Of a DNA stretch of 64,000 nt, positions 55,578 to 64,000 are shown piece after piece; the first letter of the stretch is position 1, and every line of letters starts with the position of its first letter. Where the stretch lies: contig NW_026516203.1 in the NCBI RefSeq assembly GCF_025602895.1, positions 1 through 64,000 of the forward strand, written 5' to 3'. The position numbers and the translations under genes are program-made. Under the pieces are notes generated by a model that saw only the letters and a list, made by a program, of their open reading frames with translations, had not been told where the DNA came from and ran no database searches. This stretch comes from Polychytrium aggregatum (taxonomy: Eukaryota > Chytridiomycota > Chytridiomycetes > Polychytriales).

Positions 55578-55962
55578 TGTGATGATCATGCACGTTGGGA
55601 ACACGTGTGGACTGCTGCGCGTGATGCACCGTGAGTCATGTTTGTTTGTCTTGGCGTGTATTCCCTGATTGGCTGGCGCCGATGACTCTTACTTCGCCTC
55701 CGACTGCGCTGTGCTTCGCCCCTCTCTCTAGCAGCTCCGCCTCCCTCGCACCCCCATCTCGTCCCTCGTTTGTCGCTCCACCCCTCTCGCCCACTTTCGC
55801 CCTTCGGTTTCCCTCTTGGCTATAAAGCCCCTCCTTTCTTGCACCCATTTTGTATCTGCAGTTCGAACAACACTTGTTGTTATCTGATAAGTCGTAATAT
55901 AGCTTATCGTTGTTCGCCAAGCACCTGGTCGTCCAGTGTCGTTGCTTGTCGTGGTCCTCACA
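55578..55962 (+). repeat. Element B 3' LTR (385 bp)
   Basis: Starts directly after the pol stop codon; followed by target duplication gtctt and the rest of element A integrase. Confidence 0.94.
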
Positions 55963-57045
55963 GTCTTTGTCGACAGGTTCAGCAAGATGGCACACTTTGT
56001 GCCGTGCCAGACGACATGCTCCGCGCCTGACCTTGCACTGCTGTTCTTCAAGCATGTGTTCAAGCACCACGGCCTCCCAAAGTCCATCGTCAGTGATCGA
56101 GACCCCCGATTCACCTCCTTGTTTTGGACAAGTCTGTTCGACCATCTCGGCACCAAGCTGAACATGTCAACCTCGCACCACCAACAAACGGATGGACAGT
56201 CCGAGCGGACGATCCGCACCCTCGAGCAATACCTGAGGACATACGCCTCGACCAGCCAAGACGACTGGGACATACAGCTGAGTCATGCAGAGTTTGCATA
56301 CAACACCGCCAAGTCGAGCACAACTGGCTTGAGCCCCTTTGAGGCGCTCTACGGATTCCAGCCTGATGTTCCCACCTCCTTGACACTGACCGAGTCCACG
56401 GCTGGATTGCCTCCCAAACCAAGTGCCTTTGTCAAAGATCATCAAGTCCGACACAAGATGATCGCCGACGCGCTCACGGATGCGCAACAAGTGATGGCGA
56501 AGTACTACGACCGCCGACACCAGGATGTCTCCTTTGAAGTTGGAGACCTTGTCTACCTGGACGCCGACAACATCAAGGTCCCCGAAGCCCAGTCAAAGAA
56601 GTTGTTGCCCAAGTACCGAGGACCGTTCAAGATAGCGGCCCGACCCAGTCCCCTCAACTACCTGTTGGACTTGCCACCTGGAAGCAAGCTCCATCCTGTC
56701 TTCCATGTGTCCAAGCTGCGTCGCCACACGACCCGCAGTCCAGCACAGTTCCCCGACGCCGACGAAGGTGTCCCGGACGACGCACCACTGGAAGACGACC
56801 TCGGACAATACTATACTCAAGAATATGAAGTCGAAAGGATCGTGAGGCACAAGAAAGTGGCTGATGGGTCACTTCGGTTTTATGTCAAGTGGGTTGGTTA
56901 CCCACACTCGGGCAACACATGGCAAACACTGGAGGACTTGTCCCATGCACCCGAGGAGCTGAGTAAATACGGTAAACACCTCGAGGAGCCCCAAATAAAG
57001 AGCACACGCAGGGCTCCTCGCAGGAAGCCTTCTTAAGTGTGGGAG

Positions 57046-57354
57046 TGTAGGAGATGGTATCTCCGACGCTGTGCTGCGCGTACTGCGCGTACTGCGCGGC
57101 GCAGTGGGTCGTGACCTGTGCTGCGCTTTGCGTTTTCACGCACCGCAGGCAGGCCACCGCAGGGTATACCTGCGGGTTGCCCCCGTTCCCCCCGTTTGTC
57201 TGGAGTTCGGTTTTATCGTGAATAAACGTAAGTGCTCCCCGAGCTCACCCGTCCGCTAGAGTAGCCTAGCACCGCCCTGTTCTGCCCCGTCCTGTCTTGT
57301 CTTGTACCCCCTCCCTCCCCGTCTTGCCCCAACGTCCCAGTAGTGGACGTTACA
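57046..57354 (+). repeat. Element A 3' LTR (309 bp)
   Basis: Preceded by the purine-rich gtgtgggag and followed by target duplication ttaag, then the rest of the LRR gene on the minus strand. Confidence 0.94.
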
Positions 57355-57646
57355 TTAAGCTTTGGAAGCGAGGGCATTTCATCCATCGATTTCAGTTCGT
57401 GGCACCCCTTCAAATCAAGGACTCGGAGTGGGCTTTCTTCGAAATGTAGATCAGCCAAGCTCACGACGGATTTTGACAGGACCAGCTGCTCAAGTTTTGG
57501 CATCCTTGGGAGCTGACTCAAGACATTGTGTGGTTTGCTCGAGTCCACAGTGAGGCTGATGAGGGTTGGGAATTCCTCAGGTAAATCCACGAGGGTGTCA
57601 ACGCTGTATGTGATGTGCAAATCCAAGAGCTTTGGCAGTTCAGGCA

Positions 57647-57916
57647 TTCCCTTGAGGGATATCAGATTATCACAGGAACCAAAGCCGAGGCACTCAAGTG
57701 AGGGCAGCACTCTCGGCATACCCTCGAGGTTCACGAAGGAGCCATCGAGATAGAGTGTCGTCAAGTTTGGCATTTCAGGCATTCCCTTGAGGGATTTCAA
57801 ATGATAGCAAGAACCAAAGCCGAGGTGCTCAAGTGAGGGCAGTACTCTCGGCATCCCCTCGAGGTTCTCGAAGGAGCCATCGAGATAGAGTGTCGTCAAG
57901 TTTGGCATTTCAGGCA
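57647..57916 (-). repeat. Two 135-bp (45-residue) tandem units within the LRR gene
   Basis: Two nearly identical in-frame units of 135 bp, each encoding GMPEMPNLTTLYLDGSF plus a second repeat ending in GFGSC. They differ at a handful of codons. This is a recent in-frame duplication of a two-repeat LRR block. Confidence 0.85.
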
Positions 57917-59019
57917 TCCCCGTCAGGGATTTGAGGCTTCCAAGATTGAGGGTTCTCAGTGAAGGCAGCACCTTTGGCGTGCCTTGCAAGCTGGAAAGGC
58001 TGCTGTACGTTGGATTCCAGGACTGACCATCCTTGTTCGTCAGTTCTTGAATCAAAGAGAGCACTTTGGACCATCCGGACACCTCCAAAAACGAGATATC
58101 TTTGATCTTGAGGACCTTTATGCCTGCCTGATAGATCTCTGGGATTTTGAAGGGCAGCAGTTTGGAGACATAGGCGTCACCGCTTCTTGGTTCATGACGT
58201 GAGATCGTGACACTGGGGTAATTTGACCTGATCTCTATCGGAGACAAGATAGTGAAATTCATTCTCTCAGCAATATTGATCCTCTCTTCTATGGACAGCT
58301 TGTTGGGCGAGCTCGAGTATTGTGTAGTTGGAAACCGGAACGAGGGGTCGGTCACTTGGCAGTAGCGCGAAACTCTTGAGTAGAGCGTTTGGTCACGGTA
58401 CATTTCAGTCCAGAGTCGATTCTCCTTCTCCAGCATTGATTCGGTCGGTGGCTTCCGTTGGTCTCGGCGGGTTAGATAGCAGTTGAGCCCTTGCAAGATA
58501 GCAAGGCGGTTGACGGAGGGATCGACGCCCTGGAACATAAACTGGGCTGACACTTTCAAGTGAGTGGAAAGGAATCGTTCCCAGAACTTGACAGTGTTGA
58601 GGATGGCCCGATGTTCCTTTGAAACCCGCAGGAGCTTGGCGAACAACGGCAGACCGACTCTGTCGAAGAACGCCTCATTTGTGATCAGTACCGTGAGCAG
58701 ATCGAAGCGAGCGAGGTCCTCTTGAACAGCCAGCGATGCCATCGGTGCTTCTTGAGCAGCGGATGGCTTGGCGGGTGGAGGGACGGAGTGGGTGGGGCTT
58801 GTCATGAGCGAGACGGCAACGGGAGGACGGATGGAGGCAAGATGAAGAGGTGCAGGCAGGAGGGCGGCAGGAGGGAGACAGCCGAGGAGAAACAGAGCGT
58901 CTTCGTTGATGATACCGATGTGGCTTAGGATACTGACGTCACACAGTTCGCCGTTTCAGACACAAGTGTCACCGTGTGCGACAGAAACTCGGTTCCATCC
59001 ACCCAACATTCGAACCACA

Positions 59020-59935
59020 GAACAACACTCCCTGGTGTTCCTGGATATCATGGGAGAAGCTCTGGGACAAGATCGAGGAGCACACTATCGGTCACCTTCA
59101 GGCTCTTGAAGGCCATGTTCGACGATGTGAAGATTCAAGTCGTCAGCAAGAGCCGTCGGTCCAATCCGGTCTGGCTGCAGAAGGGACTGATCCAAGGATC
59201 GGTCCTGAGCCCGCTGATGTTCAGCGTGTTCATCGACGACCTCCCTGGGAAACTCCGGGCAGACGGTGGAACGACCCTAACCACCACCCGAGGACGAGCC
59301 GTCCAGGTCAACTCGCTGTGGTTTGCCGACGATGGGGGTGCTCATCTGCCGCCCCAACCAGACCCAGCGCCTCCTCGACATCTGCGAGGCCCACAGCATC
59401 GAGAATCGATACCAGTTCTCGCCCCCGAAGTGCGAGGTGATGTTCACCGAACAGCACCCAGAGAAGGATGCCAAGGTGCACCTATACGGCAAGGAGCTGC
59501 CAGTCGCCAAGGAGTTCCGGTACCTCGGAGCCATCGTCGACATCAACGGCTTCAGGATGGACCGCCAGATCCAGAACCTCACCCACAAGGCTAGAGGTGC
59601 CGCCGACAAGCTGGTGAAGCACGGAATGAGCCTGGGCCGATACTCGGCCAAGACGGTGACGAGGGTGTTCAAGACCTTCGTTCGGCCCATGCTCGAGTAT
59701 GGACTGACCCTCGAAGTGCTCACGAAGCAGCAAGCCGTGATACTCAAACGAGCACAGATGCACTGTCTGACCCGACTCTTCAGAGTGGTGCGGAACACGT
59801 CCTACGGAGCGATGCACCTCGGATGCGGACTCATCACCCTGCCCAACCGCCTCAAGCAGCGACACGATTGTCAGGTCAAACATCGCGCCAGGCTCGATAT
59901 CGCATCCTTGTCCCAATTGAGACAGTCCATTCGTC
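59020..59935 (+). pseudogene. Degraded LINE reverse-transcriptase fragment
   Basis: Pieces of a LINE ORF2 related to the full LINE are readable in shifting frames. SLVFLDI (motif A) is followed by a deletion, then EKLWDKIEEH. NPVWLQKGLIQGSVLSPLMF (motif B) is followed by VNSLWFADDG (motif C), broken by an extra G near 59336. After that VLICRPNQTQRLLDICEAHS and YLGAIVDINGFRMDRQIQNL run to about 59930. At least two frameshifts and an internal deletion show it is an old remnant. Both the endonuclease end and the 3' tail are missing. Confidence 0.85.
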
Positions 59936-60074
59936 ATCATGACAGCTGGATACACTCCGGATGGATGGACGCTGCAATCCTCAACTTCCACAAAGCTGGC
60001 CGTTTCCCTTGCCTTTACCACAGGCCTCAGTCTTCCTCACCTTCCGCACCATCGATCCGACGATACCCCCGGCT

Positions 60075-63000
60075 ATGCTGACCGCCACCAGCAACCAGCT
60101 CTATTCCTGCCCTGCCCACGGCACCGACCACGATCTGTTCCTCTCCTACCAAGCCCAGACTGATGCCGACACTGTCCAGGCTTTGAAGGAGGTGCTCACC
60201 TCGATCGCCCTCCGTCGATATGGCAAACCCCTTTCCGTCTTCCACGATATCGACTGCCTCAACAATCCCAGCGACCCTCAAGCCAGCTCCATCAGTGCCC
60301 TCCCCACCAGCAAGGCCGTCTTCCTCCTCCTCAGCAAGGCCTCGATGGACATGATGAAGGACAAGGCACTCTCCGACCAAGAGGACAATGTCGTCCTCGA
60401 AATCAAGACCGCCCTCGATCTCAAGGATGCCAATCGTTCCCTCCCTGTCCTTCCCCTCGGAATCGCCACCAAGGAAACCAAGGATGACGTCGATGACTTC
60501 ACTCCCTTCCTACCGTACATGGTGTCCCTCCCCAACGACCCTGCCTTTGCCTCGCTCAAGCAGACCCTCGGCCGAATGAACCAGATCCAGTCCTTTGGCT
60601 TCCGCCCCGACCAGATGCACAAGCGAGTCTACCGCCTCCTCAACCTCGTCCATCCCATTCCGCCCAACATGGATCTCATTACGGCCATCTATCGCAAATA
60701 CTTTTGCGACTCCAAGTTCCGATTCGATCCCGCCCACCTCGACACCCTGCTCAAGCAACTCACCCTGACTGGTCGTGCCGTCATCTCTGGCATGGGTGGC
60801 ATGGGCAAGTCTGTCCTCGCTGTCCAGATCCTCCATTTCATGATGGGCATTCTGAATGCGAGCAACAAGGAAGACCTCCTCGCCATCAAAGCCGAGACCA
60901 TCGGCATCAAGCCGCAGTACCGCCAGGTATTCTGGATCAACTGCTCGACCGAGTCGACTGCCCTCGATGGGCTCATCGAGATGTTCCCCTATATCAAGCC
61001 CGACGAGATCAAGGAGCATGCCTCGAGGTTCCTCGCCAACACTCATGGCTATCTCCTGGTGCTCGACAATGTCGATGACATCGGTGTGGTCGACTCTGTG
61101 TTTGAGCACTCCAAGTCGGTCGGGTTCAGCGGCGATGTGGTGGTGACGACCCGGCTGGCCTCGCTGCCTCCTGGTGCATTCACCAGTGCTCTTGAGACCA
61201 AGATCCCTGGATACAAACATGACCCACTCCGTCTCGTCAACTGGGACGACAAAACCACGCTCGACTACATCATGTCGTCGTCGCCAATGATTGTCCAGCG
61301 ACTTGTGTCGGACGAGGCCAGGAAATCCCTCGACAGCATTGTGGCCAAGATCAGTGGATATCCACTCGTCATCCAGACATTCATGACGTTTGCCGAGAAC
61401 TACGACACTCCCCTGTCGGTGCTCGAGGCCACGTTTGCAGGAGCATTGGAGCTGCAGGATGGCGAGGACGACACGCGGTCGTCGCTCAAGGTGATTGTGG
61501 ATCTGTCGCTGGACTCGCTGATGAGGCGAGGGGATGAGGGCATCGAGGCAGCCAGGCTGTTCGGGGCCCTCGGTTTGGTTGCGCCGACCAACATCCAGTT
61601 CGAGTTGATCAAGGAGATCGCACAGAAGATGGAACTCAAGACCGAAGGTGAGTTGCGAGTGGATCGAAGTGCAATCAATGGTGCCAGTGCATGGAACTGA
61701 CCAGTGGCTTGTCCACAGTGACGGCTCTGATCAAAATGGTGATCCAAAGCGGCCTTCTCCGAAGTGGAGCCGAGGGACAGTACTCGACGCACTCGCTCAC
61801 CCAGCAAGTAGCTCGAGAGTATGTCCAAGCGCATGAGAAACTGGATGCCGATGCGATTGAAGATGCAGTGGGTGAAACACTGCTCGAGCTGACCAAACTC
61901 GAAGATCTTAAAGCACAAACCTTCGCTGAGCATCTCGACCGATACGGCGAGAAGACAGTGCCAGAGGTTTACACCAAGGAGCTGCATAGTCGAATCGAGT
62001 ACCAGATTGCATGTTTGGCTCAAGAGAAGCCACTTTACACCAAGGCCATGGGGACATACAAGAGAAGCTTGGAGCGAAGTGTTATGTTCTATGGTACCCG
62101 TGAGCATCCTGATGTTGCCCAGACCCTCAACAACATGGGTGCAGTGGCAAGATCCCAAGGACGCCTGGACGATGCACTCGCCTTCTACCAAGAGTCGCTC
62201 GACATCAATGTCAAGATCAATGACACCCGCGAGCATCCCAGTGTCGCCCAAACGGTCATGAACATGGGCAATGTGGCAAGATCCCAAGGACGCCTGGACG
62301 ATGCACTTGCCTTCTACCAAGAGTCGCTCGACATCAATATCCAGGTGTATGGCACTCGCGAGCATCCCGAAGTTGCTAGGACCCTCAACAACATGGGCAA
62401 TGTGGCGAGTGATCAAAGGCGCCTGGATGATGCACTTGCCTTCTACCAAGAGGACTTGGACATCACCACCAAGGTCTATGGCACCCGCAAGCATCCCGAT
62501 GTTGCCCAGACCCTCAACAACATGGGTGGGGTGGCAAGATCCCAAGGACGCCTCGACGAGGCGCTCACTTTCTACCAAGAGGCACTCGATATCAACGGCA
62601 AGATCTATGGCACACGAGAAAATCCTGATGCTGCCATGATCCTGAACAACATGGGTTTGTTGGCAAGTGACCAAGGGCGCCTGGACGATGCACTTGCCTT
62701 CTACCGAGAATCCTTTAATATCATGGTCAAGGTCTATGGTACCCGCGAACATCCCGATGTTGCCCAGATTCTCAGCAATATGGGTAATGTGGTAGGTAAT
62801 CTGGGATACTTGGATGACGCACTTACCTTCTACCAAGAGTCACTGGATATCACGATCAAGGTCCATGGCACCCGCGAGCATCCGGATGTTTCCACAACAC
62901 TCTTCAATATCGGCTTGGTGGCAAAAGACCAAGATCGTCTGGGAGAAGCTCTTGCCTTCTTCCGAGAATCACTTGATATCAGGGTCAAGGTCAATGGTAC

Positions 63001-63871
63001 CAGCAAGGATCCTACTGCTGCCACAATCCTCGATAATATGGGCAATGTCGCGAGTTCTCTCGGTCGCCTGAGCGAAGCAGTGGCCTTCTACCAAGAGTCA
63101 CTCGATATCACAATCAATATTGGCGACACTCTTGAGCGGGTCGATATTGGACAGATCATGAACTGTATATGCCATTACTCGCGACTTCTGGGTGACATCT
63201 CAAAGGCTCTCCATTATGCCAGTCGATGCCTTGATATTTATCTCAAACTCTATGGTTCCCGTGAACACTCCCCGGTGGCTTGTGTCCTAGATGAGATTGG
63301 ATGGATTCACTTTCTTCAATCCGACTTTCACAAAGCACTCGAATACCACACAGAGGCCCTCGATATTGTCACGAGAATCTCAAACGACCCAACAGGAGCT
63401 CTAGAGGCCGAATTCCTCATCGGCTGTGGCGCAGACCTGATCCAACTCGGGCGCCTCGACGATGCCCAATCCAAACTCGAGAAATCGCTCGAGCTTCTCA
63501 GAGCCATCCACTCCACGACCGATAATGCCTCTGTTGCCCATGCGCTGTGTTTTTTGGGGGATCTTCGTCGACTCAAAGGAAACGACGACGATGCCCTCAT
63601 CCTCTACAACGATGCAATCCACATGGTGAAGCGGCTCCGACAGCCTTCAAACCCAATCATCATTCCACAAGCTCTCCATGGCATTGCAGTCATTCAAAGA
63701 TCCAGGAAGCAGTTTGATGATGCTCGACAATCCATCGCCCAGGCAATTGACATCCTTCTCGAACTTGCCCCCAATCATCCATTTCTCAAGTTGATTGGAA
63801 GGAAGTCAGCCGAGAATCAAACAGATGAAGAAATCGTTTTTAAGAGAGTCCAATGTTGTTTGATCATTTGA
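60075..63871 (+). CDS. NLR-like receptor: TIR, NB-ARC and TPR repeats
   Basis: Two exons (60075-61647 and 61719-63871; 71-bp intron with gtgagt and cacag ends) encode 1241 residues. A TIR domain starts at HDLFLSYQAQTDAD (residue 19) with VFLLLSKASM and a Glu at 109 (NVVLEIKTAL) at the position of the TIR catalytic Glu. The NB-ARC has P-loop GMGGMGKSVL (239-248), Walker B YLLVLDNVDD (326-335), VVVTTR (355-360) and a GYPL motif (428-431). The C-terminal half has about twelve 42-residue TPRs of kinesin-light-chain type (REHPDVAQTLNNMG, ARSQGRLDDALAFYQESLDI). The last four residues CLII fit a CaaX lipidation motif. NLR proteins oligomerise on sensing a ligand, and TIR domains often cleave NAD. 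The ligand is unknown. No lesions seen. Confidence 0.93.
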
Positions 63872-64000
63872 TTACATCATATTATAAATTTTTATGTTTC
63901 CGATAGTTGTATATTCAAGAATATTCAACATGCCATCAGCACAATGCGGCACCTGTCAATGGGCGCACAAGCAAGCTCACACACCCCTGTTGTGACTCTC
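63872..64000. other. A/T-rich 3' flank of the NLR gene
   Basis: A/T-rich start (63872-63930) consistent with a 3' UTR or terminator. Nothing else seen before the window ends. Confidence 0.5.

Larger units (their letters stand above)
43636..55962 (+). mobile_element. Element B: Ty3/gypsy chromovirus nested in A
   Basis: 385-bp LTRs lie at 43636-44020 and 55578-55962 (constant offset 11942), with target duplication gtctt at 43631-43635 and 55963-55967. It spans 12327 bp including element C; the element alone is about 5.9 kb. A purine tract (ggggagggg) overlaps the end of pol just before the 3' LTR. It landed in the integrase coding region of A in the same orientation. Confidence 0.95.
40794..57036 (+). 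pseudogene. pol: Element A Pol, interrupted in integrase by element B
   Basis: Coding parts are about 40794-43635 and 55968-57036, in the -1 frame to gag; they join in frame when B and one gtctt copy are removed. Order: protease ([13 protein letters not shown]), reverse transcriptase ([26 protein letters not shown]), RNase H ([16 protein letters not shown]), integrase zinc finger ([15 protein letters not shown] ... CHTCK), integrase core (FVDRFSKMAHF, IVSDRDPRFTS, TDGQSERTIRT), and a C-terminal chromodomain (EYEVERIVRHKKV ... FYVKWVGYPHSGNTW). Chromodomains direct integration to modified histones. No other disabling change was seen. Confidence 0.93.
39556..57354 (+). mobile_element. Element A: Ty3/gypsy chromovirus, outermost of three nested
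   Basis: 309-bp LTRs lie at 39556-39864 and 57046-57354, with target duplication ttaag at 39551-39555 and 57355-57359. Total span is 17799 bp, of which 12327 bp is element B plus its 5-bp duplicate; the element itself is about 5.5 kb. Gag, protease, RT, RNase H, integrase and chromodomain are all present. Without B the pol frame is intact. The LTR offset is a constant 17490 bp with no visible differences in translated segments, so it is recent. Confidence 0.95.
39139..58805 (-). pseudogene. Leucine-rich-repeat membrane protein gene split by nested retrotransposons
   Basis: Coding parts are 58805-57355 and 39550-39139. Removing element A and one ttaag copy leaves one 1863-nt frame (620 residues plus stop). 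The N-terminus is a possible F-box-like helical region (LPLFAKLLRVSKEHRAILN). A middle of unknown type follows, then about ten irregular leucine-rich repeats (MPNLTTLYLDG, LPSLEHLGFGSC, LRVLDLKGCHEL). A C-terminal transmembrane helix (VVAAVAGMMGCIFLALLIIG) and a short Ser-rich tail end the protein. The insertion separates the last repeats and the membrane anchor from the rest. Because the insertion looks young, the uninterrupted allele may still exist on another homologue. The function is unknown; LRR proteins usually mediate binding. Confidence 0.85.

Overview
The window looks like a chromosome piece of an early-diverging, probably zoosporic (chytrid-like) fungus. This is an inference from three things: intron-rich host genes with GT-AG introns of roughly 60-600 bp, fungal-type Ty3/gypsy chromoviruses, and a gene set (CAMSAP/Patronin, CHFR with a PAR-binding zinc finger, a TIR-NB-ARC-TPR receptor) not expected in yeasts. 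I cannot name the species.

Layout. 1-10857 is a transposon block. It holds the 3' tail of one LINE (1-373), then a full two-ORF LINE ending in an A13 tail at 10558 whose ORF1 is split by a short defective LTR element (2125-5186, TSD gagct), then the tail of a different LINE (10561-10857). 11404-38206 is a gene-dense host block: CAMSAP-like (-), TTC4/CNS1 (+), CHFR (+), a Uso1/p115-head protein that splices into Sel1 repeats (+), a large disordered protein (-), the Rieske protein RIP1 (+), and a pepsin-like protease (-).

39139-58805 is one leucine-rich-repeat gene (-) split by a three-level nest of LTR retrotransposons. Element A (39556-57354, TSD ttaag) contains element B (43636-55962, TSD gtctt), which contains element C (44946-51350, TSD ccacg). 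In each case removing the insert plus one TSD copy restores the reading frame exactly. A degraded LINE fragment (about 59020-59935) and an intact TIR-NB-ARC-TPR NLR-like gene (60075-63871) close the window.

Shared logic. All four LTR elements place pol in the -1 frame relative to gag. Each has a GGGAAAC/GGGAAAT-type heptamer (GGAAAAC in the defective one), a 6-8 nt spacer, and a strong hairpin that buries the gag stop codon. Elements B and C also appear to self-prime reverse transcription: 11-12 nt at the predicted mRNA start, 39 nt after a TATA box, is complementary to the primer site 2 nt after the 5' LTR. Element A instead carries a TGGTAGC primer site typical of initiator-Met tRNA priming. 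Host proteins point to microtubule minus-end binding (CAMSAP), mitotic ubiquitin signalling (CHFR), Hsp90 co-chaperoning (TTC4), ER-Golgi tethering (Uso1-like), respiration (RIP1) and innate-type sensing (NLR). Exon limits were set by hand from splice consensus, phase and family similarity.
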